This document shows positions 35,557 through 42,948 of a stretch of 64,000 bases of DNA, in pieces (position 1 is the first letter of the stretch; the number at the start of each line of letters is the position of its first letter). A program made the translations under genes and the position numbers. The DNA comes from an uncultured Microbacterium sp. (GTDB lineage Bacteria; Actinomycetota; Actinomycetes; Actinomycetales; Microbacteriaceae): NCBI GenBank assembly GCA_913774845.1, contig CAJYJO010000002.1, positions 32,345 to 96,344 on the forward strand, read 5' to 3'. Below the pieces are notes generated by a model, which searched no databases, was not told the origin of the DNA, and was given only the letters and a program-made list of their open reading frames with translations.

Positions 35557-37323
35557 ATGACGTCCACTCCGCTCACCGGCCCCCACGATCTCGTGGAGGC
35601 CGCCGGCCACCCCCACGGGGGCGGCAACATGAAGCCCCACTACGACGACCGTCTCGCCAACGAAGACCTCGCACCGCTGCGGAAGCAGAAGTGGTCGAGC
35701 TACAACATCTTCGCGTTCTGGATGAGCGACGTGCACTCGGTCGGCGGCTACGTCACCGCGGGTTCGCTCTTCGCCCTCGGCCTGCAGTCGTGGCAGGTGC
35801 TCGTGGCGCTGATCGCGGGCATCGTGATCGTGCAGGTCTTCGCGAACATGGTCGCCAAGCCCAGCCAGAAGACGGGTGTCCCCTACCCGGTGATCAACCG
35901 CGTCGTCTTCGGCATCCGGGGCGCGAACATCCCCGCGATCATCCGCGGCCTCATCGCGATCGCCTGGTACGGCGTGCAGACGTTCCTCGCCGCCGAGTCG
36001 CTGAACATCGTCTTCCTGAAGTTCATCCCGGGGTCGGCCGCCCTGCTCGACGTGTCATTCGCGGGGCTGTCGGCGCTCGGCTGGATCTCGTACGCGATCC
36101 TGTGGACCGCGCAGTTCCTGCTGTTCTGGAACGGCATGGAGGTCATCCGCCGCTTCATCGACTGGGCGGGCCCCGCGGTGTACCTCGTCATGATCGTGCT
36201 CGCGGTGTACCTGGTGTCTCAGGCCGGCATCCAGAACATCTCGTTCACCCTGTCGACGACCCAGCTCGACTTCTGGGCGTCGATCCCCGTGATGTTCGGC
36301 GCGATCGCGCTGGTCGTGTCGTACTTCTCGGGCCCGATGCTGAACTTCGGCGACTTCGCCCGCTACGGCAAGAGCTTCGCCGCGGTGAAGAAGGGCAACT
36401 TCTGGGGACTTCCGATCAACTTCCTCTTCTTCTCGCTCCTCACGGTCATCACCGCGTCGGCCACCGTGCCGGTGTTCGGCTCGCTCATCACCGACCCGAT
36501 CAAGACGGTCGAGCAGATCGACACACCTTTCGCGATCCTGCTCGGCGGCCTGACCTTCGTCACGGCCACGGTCGGCATCAACATCGTCGCGAACTTCATC
36601 TCGCCCGCGTTCGACTTCTCCAACGTCGCGCCGAAGAAGATCTCGTGGCGCGCGGGCGGAATGATCGCCGCGGTCGGCTCCACGTTCCTCATGCCGTGGA
36701 ACTGGTACTCCAACAGCGATGCGATCCACTACTCGCTCGGCGTGCTCGGTGCGCTGATCGGGCCCCTCTTCGGCATCCTGATCGCGGGCTACTACATCTC
36801 GGCCCGCCAGCGCGTGAAGGTCGACGCGATGTTCACGATGGATGCCAAGGGCCCCTACTGGTACCGCAACGGCTTCAACCCGAACGCGGTCAAGGCCGTC
36901 ATCGTGGCCGGGGTCCCGACGGTGGCGATCGCCGTCTTCCCGAAGCTGTTCGCCGATCTGGGACTCTTCAACGTCTCGTGGATCAGCGACTACAGCTGGT
37001 TCATCGGCTGCGGTCTCGGCTACGTCCTGTTCCTCCTCTTCGAGCGTCTCGACCCCCGCGTCCCGACCTTCGACGGTGAGACCGAGGGCATCTCCGACGG
37101 CACGGTGGATGCCGTGGAGACCCGCGCCGAGACCGAGGCCGAGGCGCTGGTGCTGGCGCAGACGGCTCAGGATGCCGGGGGTGCGGTCCCGGGCTCCGGA
37201 ACCTCGGCGCAGGTTCCTGCCGAGGCGCTCGCGCGGGCAGCGCAGGATGCCGTTGTTCCGGAGCGCGGGACAGCGATGCCTGGGCGCCCGACCGTCGCCG
37301 GCCCGCGCGAGGCGCTCGCGTGA
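35557..37323 (+). CDS. NCS1-family nucleobase/allantoin transporter
   Basis: A 588-aa membrane protein with about twelve helices, NCS1 fold. Signature segments: WSSYNIFAFWMSDVHSVGGY, GVPYPVINRVVFGIRGAN, and DFARYGKS. NCS1 porters take up allantoin, uracil, hydantoin or purines with protons or sodium; the neighbours make allantoin or another purine intermediate most likely. GAGAGGA seven nt upstream fixes ATG 35557. The last ~75 residues are an Ala/Glu-rich cytoplasmic tail that contains a translated 86-bp palindromic element (37186-37271). Confidence 0.9.
   Translation: MTSTPLTGPHDLVEAAGHPHGGGNMKPHYDDRLANEDLAPLRKQKWSSYNIFAFWMSDVHSVGGYVTAGSLFALGLQSWQVLVALIAGIVIVQVFANMVAKPSQKTGVPYPVINRVVFGIRGANIPAIIRGLIAIAWYGVQTFLAAESLNIVFLKFIPGSAALLDVSFAGLSALGWISYAILWTAQFLLFWNGMEVIRRFIDWAGPAVYLVMIVLAVYLVSQAGIQNISFTLSTTQLDFWASIPVMFGAIALVVSYFSGPMLNFGDFARYGKSFAAVKKGNFWGLPINFLFFSLLTVITASATVPVFGSLITDPIKTVEQIDTPFAILLGGLTFVTATVGINIVANFISPAFDFSNVAPKKISWRAGGMIAAVGSTFLMPWNWYSNSDAIHYSLGVLGALIGPLFGILIAGYYISARQRVKVDAMFTMDAKGPYWYRNGFNPNAVKAVIVAGVPTVAIAVFPKLFADLGLFNVSWISDYSWFIGCGLGYVLFLLFERLDPRVPTFDGETEGISDGTVDAVETRAETEAEALVLAQTAQDAGGAVPGSGTSAQVPAEALARAAQDAVVPERGTAMPGRPTVAGPREALA
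37186..37271. repeat. 86-bp palindromic element, copy 5, inside the NCS1 gene
   Basis: Ends GTCCCGGGCTCCGGA and TCCGGAGCGCGGGAC. Both arms are changed together relative to the others (GTGCC/GGCAC becomes GTCCC/GGGAC), a compensatory difference. It is read through in frame, giving VPGSGTSAQVPAEAL ... VVPERGT. Confidence 0.85.
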
Positions 37324-38231
37324 GGATCCTGCTCGTCAACCCCAACACCTCCCGGGCGATGACCGCGAAGATCGCGGACGCCGCCCGGGGGGTGGCGGGG
37401 CGCGACGTCGAGATCGACGCCGTGTGCCCCGCGACCGGCGCCGCCGCGATCGAGAGCCACACCGACGAGATCGCCGCGGCGGCGGCGGTGGTCGAGTTGA
37501 TCGCGGCGGACCGCGACGGCGCCGACCCTGCCGACGCCTACGTGATCGCGTGCTTCGGCGACCCGGGGCTCGACGCGGCGCGCGAGCTGGTCAATGCGCC
37601 GGTCGTCGGCATCGCCGAGGCGGCGATGCACCTGGCATCGGTGTCGGGGCGTCACTTCGGCGTCGTCACGACGCTCAGCCGCACGCTCGGCCGCGCGCGT
37701 GACCTGGTCGCCCGCTATGGCATGGAACGGGCGTGCGTGTCGCTCGCCGCGACGGGGATCCCGGTGCTCGACCTCGAGGACACGGCGTCCGAGTCGGTGG
37801 CGACGATCGAGCGGCTCAGCGCCGAGGCCGCGGCGGGCGGGGCCGACGTGATCGTGCTCGGCTGCGCCGGCATGGCCGACCTGTGCGCCGAGCTGACGGC
37901 ACGCGTCGGCGTCCCCGTCGTGGACGGGGTCGCGGCGGCCGTGGGCACGGCATCCGCGATGGTGCGCATGGGGCTCGGCACGAGCAAGCGCGACGAGTAC
38001 GCGCTGCCCCCGCGGGCGTTCGGTGGGGCCTCGGCGGCCGGGGCGGTGCCGGGCGCCGGGGTGGTGCCGGGCGCCGCGGCGGTTTCGGCAGAGCGGGGCG
38101 CGGTGCGTGCAGTGGGGCGGTCGGCGGACGCCCCGGTGCACGCAGCAGGCCCCGGTGGTGAGCCCCACGGACCGGCGGCGCCGGCCACGACCCTTCCTCC
38201 CCAGGCGGCCGATGTCGAGGTGTTTGCATGA
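37320..38231 (+). CDS. Asp/Glu/hydantoin racemase family (allantoin racemase candidate)
   Basis: A 303-aa protein of the aspartate/glutamate racemase superfamily. MRILLVNPNTSRAMTAKI opens it, and the two catalytic cysteines appear in IACFGDPGL (about residue 79) and LGCAGMADL (about 181). In purine pathways such enzymes racemise allantoin so that enantioselective allantoinase can use both forms. GTG start overlaps the transporter stop (GTGA). The family domain ends near residue 225; the remaining ~75 residues are an Ala/Gly/Pro-rich tail of no recognised fold. Confidence 0.88.
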   Translation: MRILLVNPNTSRAMTAKIADAARGVAGRDVEIDAVCPATGAAAIESHTDEIAAAAAVVELIAADRDGADPADAYVIACFGDPGLDAARELVNAPVVGIAEAAMHLASVSGRHFGVVTTLSRTLGRARDLVARYGMERACVSLAATGIPVLDLEDTASESVATIERLSAEAAAGGADVIVLGCAGMADLCAELTARVGVPVVDGVAAAVGTASAMVRMGLGTSKRDEYALPPRAFGGASAAGAVPGAGVVPGAAAVSAERGAVRAVGRSADAPVHAAGPGGEPHGPAAPATTLPPQAADVEVFA

Positions 38232-38243
38232 ATGTTGATGACG

Positions 38244-38259
38244 GTTACATTCGCGAAAC
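38244..38259 (+). promoter_or_regulatory. GlnR-type box upstream of allB
   Basis: GTTAC, six bases ATTCGC, GAAAC: an exact match to the GTNAC-N6-GAAAC consensus. It ends 23 nt before the allB ATG. GlnR is the global nitrogen regulator of many actinobacteria; use of GlnR in this organism is assumed, not shown. Confidence 0.6.
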
Positions 38260-38282
38260 GCGCGGCGCTTAGCGTGAACGGC

Positions 38283-39617
38283 ATGAGCACACGGATCGCC
38301 GCCCGGAAGGTCTACCTCGACGGCGCTTTCAGCCCCGCCACGGTCGTCATCGACGACGGCGTCATCGCATCGCTCGACGCGTTCGACGTCTCCGCCGACA
38401 CGGTGCTGCCCGCCGACGCCGTGCTCCTGCCCGGTCTCGTGGACTCCCACGTGCACCTCGACGAACCCGGCCGCACCGAGTGGGAGGGCTTCGCCACGGG
38501 CACCGCCGCCGCGGCCGCGGGCGGTGTCACGACGGTCGTCGACATGCCGCTGAACAGCCTCCCCGTCACCACCACGCCCGAGGCTCTGGATGCCAAGCGC
38601 GCGGCCGCCGTGGGAAAGCTCGCCGTCGACGTGGCGTACTGGGGAGGCGCGGTCCCCGAGAATCTCGGATCGCTGCGCGCCCTCGCCGACGCCGGCGTCG
38701 TGGGGTTCAAGTGCTTCCTCTCGCCGAGCGGGATCGACGAGTTCGGTCACCTCGACGCCGAGCAGCTCGAGTGGTGCCTCGCCGAGCTCGCTGAGTTCGA
38801 CGGACTGCTCATCGTCCACGCCGAGGACCCGGCGCACCTGCACGCCGACGGCGCGCTCGGCCCGCGCTATCGCGACTTCGAGGCGAGCCGCCCTCCGCTC
38901 AGCGAGCGCGCGGCGATCCTCCGCGTCATCGACGCCGCCCGGCGCACCGGGGCGCGGGCGCACATCGTGCACGTGTCCGACGGGGGAGCGCTCGACGCCG
39001 TCCGTGCTGCGAAGGCCGAGGGCGTCCGTCTCACCGTCGAGACCTGCCCGCACTACCTGACCCTCGACGCGGCGACCGTCCCGGACGGCGCCGGGGCGTT
39101 CAAGTGCTGTCCGCCCATCCGCGGCGGCGACAACCGCGACCTCCTGTGGGCGGGCGTCGTCGACGGGACGATCGACGCGATCGTCAGCGATCACTCGCCC
39201 GCGACCGTCGAGCTCAAGGGCGACCCCGACTTCGGCCTGGCGTGGGGCGGCATCGCGGGACTGCAGACGGGGCTCTCGGCGGTGCACACGACGGCTCGCG
39301 AGCGCGGGTTGTCGTTCGAGTCGCTGCTGCCGCTGTTCACGACCGGGCCCGCCCGCATCGCGGGTCTCGAGGGGCTCGGGGTCATCGCTCCCGGGGCTCC
39401 CGCGCACCTGGTGGCGTTCGCGCCCGACGAGCGGTTCACGGTGGATGCCGAGGCCCTCGAGTACCGCAACCCCGTCTCGCCGTGGCACGGCCAGACCCTC
39501 ACCGGGGTGGTCCGCGAGACCTGGCTGCGCGGAGAACCCGCCTATCGGCGCGGGGCTGCGGTGACCGAGCGCGAGGGGCGCGAGATCCTGCACGCGACCG
39601 CGGTGGTGCAGGCATGA
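38283..39617 (+). CDS. allB: allantoinase
   Basis: A 444-aa amidohydrolase-fold metalloenzyme opening allantoin to allantoate. Seen: DSHVHLDEPGRTEWEGF (first metal ligands), the carbamylated lysine in VGFKCFLSPSG, HIVHVSDG, ETCPHYL, and the catalytic aspartate in SDHSPAT. ATG 38283 begins MSTRIAARKVYLDG; the GlnR-type box just upstream would otherwise fall inside the gene. The stop overlaps the acetamidase start (ATGA). Confidence 0.94.
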   Translation: MSTRIAARKVYLDGAFSPATVVIDDGVIASLDAFDVSADTVLPADAVLLPGLVDSHVHLDEPGRTEWEGFATGTAAAAAGGVTTVVDMPLNSLPVTTTPEALDAKRAAAVGKLAVDVAYWGGAVPENLGSLRALADAGVVGFKCFLSPSGIDEFGHLDAEQLEWCLAELAEFDGLLIVHAEDPAHLHADGALGPRYRDFEASRPPLSERAAILRVIDAARRTGARAHIVHVSDGGALDAVRAAKAEGVRLTVETCPHYLTLDAATVPDGAGAFKCCPPIRGGDNRDLLWAGVVDGTIDAIVSDHSPATVELKGDPDFGLAWGGIAGLQTGLSAVHTTARERGLSFESLLPLFTTGPARIAGLEGLGVIAPGAPAHLVAFAPDERFTVDAEALEYRNPVSPWHGQTLTGVVRETWLRGEPAYRRGAAVTEREGREILHATAVVQA

Positions 39618-40990
39618 GCGCGGCGACGGCACCCCGGTCCGGCGTCCCCACAGAGAGCGACCCCGTTTCGGCAGCGACGGAGGTCCCTGAGCCTGTCGAA
39701 GGGACCGGGTCGCGCGTCTCGGGGGGTGGCCTAGACGGGCTCAGCGACCGTGGGTCGGCTGCGGCAGAGGTCCCTGAGCCTGTCGAAGGGACCGGGATCC
39801 GCGTCTCCGGGGGTGGCTTCGACGAGCTCAGCCACCGTGGTTCGGCCGCACTCGAGGTCCCCGTCCCGATCCTGCAGCCGGGGGTCGGTCCGATCCCCGC
39901 CGCCCACTACCTGCCCGCCACCCCCGACACGGTGCTCTGGGGCCGCCTGCCCTGCGCGACGGACGCCCCCGTCCTCGAGATCTCCTCGGGCGAGAGCGTC
40001 ACGATCGACACGGTCAGTCACGAGGGCATCCTCGACGACCAGGGCAAAGACCCCCGCGCCTTCTTCGCGGCCCACGGGGTGCCGCGCGAGCAGGTGCTCG
40101 ACGACGCGATCGAGATCGCGGCATCCGTCTCCCGGGACCCCTTCGCCGACGGGCCGCACGTCGTGGTGGGTCCGGTGCACGTGAAGGGTGCGCAGCCCGG
40201 CGATCTGCTCAAGATCACGGTCGAGTCCCTCGTCCCGCGAGTGCCGTACGGAGTCATCTCGAACCGGCACGGCAAGGGCGCCCTCGTCGGCGAGCTGCCG
40301 CGCGGGGAGCACAACGTCAGCGTGTTCGCCGCGGTCGTCGAGCGCGACGGCATCCTGCACGGCACGCTTCCTCTCGTCGAGGGCGGCGATCCCACGGTGT
40401 CGTTCCCGCTCGCGCCGTTCCTCGGCACGATGGGGGTCGCGGTGGCCGGGGGCGAGCGTCCGCACTCCGTCCCGCCCGGAGCCCACGGCGGCAACATCGA
40501 CATCAATCTGCTCGTCGAGGGCACGACGCTGTTCCTCCCCGTCCAGGTCGAGGGGGCGCTCGCCTACATCGGCGATCCGCACTTCGCGCAGGGCGACGGC
40601 GAGGTCGCTCTCACCGCCCTCGAGGCGTCGTTGCGGGCGACGCTGCGTTTCGAGGTGATCCCCGCCGATGCCGCCCAGGCCGCCTTCGGCGAGGTCACCG
40701 GTCCCCTGGTGCGCACGCCCGAGTACCTCGTGCCCACCGGGATGGACCCCGACCTCGACGCCGCGATGCGCGCGTGCGTGCGCTCGGCGCTGTCGCTGCT
40801 GGGTGCTCGCTGGGGCATGGACGAGCACCTCGCCTACGCCTACCTGTCGGCGGCGACCGACTTCGACATCTCGCAGGTCGTCGACATCGTCTCGGGGGTG
40901 CACGCGCGCATCCGCGAGGCCGACTTCGCGGGTGTCCTGGCCGTGGAGCCCGAGGCCGTGGCATCCGGTCCCGAAGGAGACGCCGCATGA
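39614..40990 (+). CDS. acetamidase/formamidase-family amidase with repeat-derived N terminus
   Basis: A 458-aa protein of the FmdA/AmdA family, a metal-dependent hydrolase of short amides. Family segments: SRDPFADGPHVVVGPVHVKGAQPGDLL, GGNIDINLLVEGTTLFLPV, HFAQGDGEVALTA. The first ~75 residues are not part of the fold: they encode two tandem repeats ([17 protein letters not shown] and [17 protein letters not shown]) derived from paired hairpins. Position among allantoin genes suggests it cleaves an amide released downstream of allantoate, such as oxamate or formamide; this is inference. Confidence 0.87.
   Translation: MSAATAPRSGVPTESDPVSAATEVPEPVEGTGSRVSGGGLDGLSDRGSAAAEVPEPVEGTGIRVSGGGFDELSHRGSAALEVPVPILQPGVGPIPAAHYLPATPDTVLWGRLPCATDAPVLEISSGESVTIDTVSHEGILDDQGKDPRAFFAAHGVPREQVLDDAIEIAASVSRDPFADGPHVVVGPVHVKGAQPGDLLKITVESLVPRVPYGVISNRHGKGALVGELPRGEHNVSVFAAVVERDGILHGTLPLVEGGDPTVSFPLAPFLGTMGVAVAGGERPHSVPPGAHGGNIDINLLVEGTTLFLPVQVEGALAYIGDPHFAQGDGEVALTALEASLRATLRFEVIPADAAQAAFGEVTGPLVRTPEYLVPTGMDPDLDAAMRACVRSALSLLGARWGMDEHLAYAYLSAATDFDISQVVDIVSGVHARIREADFAGVLAVEPEAVASGPEGDAA
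39683..39835. repeat. two BIME-like hairpin pairs in the acetamidase gene
   Basis: Hairpins at 39683-39705 and 39770-39792 (GTCCCT/AGGGAC arms) are each followed, after about 20 nt, by an oppositely oriented hairpin (39726-39748 and 39813-39835; GTGGCT/AGCCAC type, the first slightly degenerate). The pair is tandemly duplicated with an 87-bp period. Confidence 0.88.
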
Positions 40991-41163
40991 GTCCCGTTCT
41001 CGCCGCCGCCCTGGCCCGGGCCGAGGCCGCGGGCCCGCCGTTGAGGCTTGGCGCCCCTGAGCTGGCTCCTTCCCGTCGAGTGTCCACAACACGCGGACAA
41101 TTCCTTCGGCTCTCCGGGTTTCTTGGACACTCGACGCAGCGCAGAGGCGGGCGACGCTCGTGA
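40987..41163 (+). CDS. 58-aa coupled ORF in the HpxX/AtzG position
   Basis: Overlaps the acetamidase stop (ATGA) and the next amidase start (GTGA). The first ~28 residues (MSPVLAAALARAEAAGPPLR...) form an amphipathic-looking Ala-rich helix; the rest is the translation of palindromic repeat A copy 3. In Klebsiella the corresponding slot holds HpxX, a ~60-aa partner of the amidase HpxY. Homology is not demonstrable by eye. It may be a degraded partner gene, a spacer, or a small subunit. Confidence 0.35.
   Translation: MSPVLAAALARAEAAGPPLRLGAPELAPSRRVSTTRGQFLRLSGFLGHSTQRRGGRRS
41075..41135. repeat. palindromic repeat A, copy 3
   Basis: Arms GTCGAGTGTCCACAACACGC and CCGGGTTTCTTGGACACTCG. Unlike copies 1 and 2 it lies within an operon, inside the short coupled ORF. 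Confidence 0.82.
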
Positions 41164-42803
41164 CGGATGCCATGACCCCGCCGACCGCGACCTCCGGGCC
41201 GGTGGCCGCCGATGCAGGCCCCACGGCGGCCGCACCCGCGCCGATCCCCGCCGACCTCCGCGCCGCGTTCGACGCCTACGAGCGGGCCATCGTCGCGAAC
41301 GACCTCGACGCCCTCGACGCGTTCTTCGCGCCGGGCCCCGACACCCTGCGCGGTGACCCGGCGGGTCTGCTCGTCGGACACGACGCCATCAGCGGCTTCC
41401 GCTCGCTGCGCGGCGGCGTCGCGGCGCGCGAGATCGTCGAGGTGCAGTACCGCCCCCTCGGGCCCGACACCGCCCTGCTCATGTCGGTCTCGCGCTTCCA
41501 CGGCGGCGGGCGCGGCCTGCAGACGCAGGTGTGGCAGCGGCTCGACGGGCGGTGGCTCATCACGGCCGCCCACGTCGCTCCGCGCACGCCCCCGCTCGAC
41601 CGGTCCATCTGGCGCAGCGTCGGCGACCCGTTCCTGCAGGGCGCGTGGGAGGGGGCGCTCGCCGGCCTGACCGTCGCCGTCAAAGACGTCTTCGCGATCG
41701 CCGGTTTCCGCATCGGCGCGGGCAATCCGACCTACCTCGAGCAGGCCCGGCCCGAGAAGGCCACGGCACCCGCCGTCGCCGACCTGCTGCGTGCGGGGGC
41801 TTCGCTGCGTGGCATCGCCCGCACCGACGAGTTCGCGTACTCGATCGCCGGAGACAACGTGCACTACGGCACTCCTCCGAACGGTGCGGTGGTCGGGGCG
41901 CTCCCCGGCGGGTCGTCGAGCGGTCCGGCTTCGGCCGTCGCCCTCGGCCACGCCGACATCGGGCTCGCGACCGACACCGCCGGTTCCATCCGCGTGCCCG
42001 CGTCGTACCAGGGCCTGTGGGGACTGCGCACGACCCACGACCTCGTGCCGCGGCAGGGCATGCTGCCGCTCGCGCAGTCCTTCGACACGATCGGCTGGCT
42101 CACCCGCGACGGCGAGACCCTGCAGCGCGTCGCCGACTGGTGCCTGAGCTACGACGGCTCCGCCTCGACCGAGAACGTCTACGGCGCATCCGGCGACGAG
42201 CTGCCCTGGCGGTTCCTCGTGCCGGAGGAGATCCTCGACTGCGTCGAGCCGGCGACCCGCGCGGCGTTCTCCCGGCTCCTCGCCGGCCTCGCGGCATCCG
42301 ACGACCCGCCGCCCTTCCGCGCCGTGCACACGGGAGACCTGGATGCCGCCTTCGCGGCGTTCCGCACGGTGCAGGGCGCAGAGGCCTGGCGCAACAACGG
42401 GGAGTGGCTGCGCGCGCATCCCGGGGCCGTGGGTCCCGCGGTGGCCGAGCGCTTCGCCGTCGCTTCGCGGCTCACGCCCGCCGACGAAGCCTCCGCGCGA
42501 AAGGGGCTCGAGAGCATCGCCGCGCACCTCGCCGACCTGGTCGACGATGCGGTGCTGCTCTTCCCCACCGTGCCGGGCCCCGCCCCCCAGCGCACCGCCG
42601 ACGTCGACGCCGTGCGCGCCGCGACCCTGCGCATGACCGCGCCCGCCGCGATCGCGGGGTTGCCCGCGGTATCGGTGCCGTTGCTCCGCGTCGACGGCGC
42701 CCCCGTCGGTGTGTGTCTCGTCTCGCGCGCCGGTACCGACATCGCCCTCGTGCGTCTGGCCCGTCGTCTCGCCGAGCTGGCCGGTGCGGGGGTCGGCCGA
42801 TGA
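41160..42803 (+). CDS. AtzH/HpxZ-like domain fused to amidase (HpxY/AtzE-like)
   Basis: A 547-aa fusion. Residues about 20-145 form a DUF3225/AtzH-like NTF2-fold domain (FDAYERAIVANDLDALDAFF, ending ITAAHV). Residues about 160-545 form an amidase-signature hydrolase: catalytic lysine in VAVKDVF, GGSSSGPASAVALG with the cis-serine and DTAGSIRVPA with the nucleophile. In Klebsiella purine degradation HpxZ and HpxY are separate proteins encoded together, and AtzH/AtzE are their counterparts in cyanurate breakdown. Placement between allantoinase and PucG suggests action on oxalurate or a related carbamoyl compound. GTG start overlaps the preceding frame. Confidence 0.88.
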   Translation: MTDAMTPPTATSGPVAADAGPTAAAPAPIPADLRAAFDAYERAIVANDLDALDAFFAPGPDTLRGDPAGLLVGHDAISGFRSLRGGVAAREIVEVQYRPLGPDTALLMSVSRFHGGGRGLQTQVWQRLDGRWLITAAHVAPRTPPLDRSIWRSVGDPFLQGAWEGALAGLTVAVKDVFAIAGFRIGAGNPTYLEQARPEKATAPAVADLLRAGASLRGIARTDEFAYSIAGDNVHYGTPPNGAVVGALPGGSSSGPASAVALGHADIGLATDTAGSIRVPASYQGLWGLRTTHDLVPRQGMLPLAQSFDTIGWLTRDGETLQRVADWCLSYDGSASTENVYGASGDELPWRFLVPEEILDCVEPATRAAFSRLLAGLAASDDPPPFRAVHTGDLDAAFAAFRTVQGAEAWRNNGEWLRAHPGAVGPAVAERFAVASRLTPADEASARKGLESIAAHLADLVDDAVLLFPTVPGPAPQRTADVDAVRAATLRMTAPAAIAGLPAVSVPLLRVDGAPVGVCLVSRAGTDIALVRLARRLAELAGAGVGR

Positions 42804-42815
42804 CCCTCGCGGTGT

Positions 42816-42901
42816 GTGCCGCACTCCGGAGAGAGCGCCGCCACCCGCGGATTTTCGCCGCTCGACAGACGCGAAGTGCCCGGAACTCCGGAGCCCGGCA
42901 C
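42816..42901. repeat. 86-bp palindromic element, copy 4
   Basis: Ends GTGCCGCACTCCGGA and TCCGGAGCCCGGCAC. It sits between the amidase and pucG genes in an otherwise tightly packed operon, with 48 nt left before the pucG start. Confidence 0.86.
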
Positions 42902-42948
42902 GCCAGCACCCGTATCCCCGCCGCCCGCCCCCACCCCACGGAGTCCTG

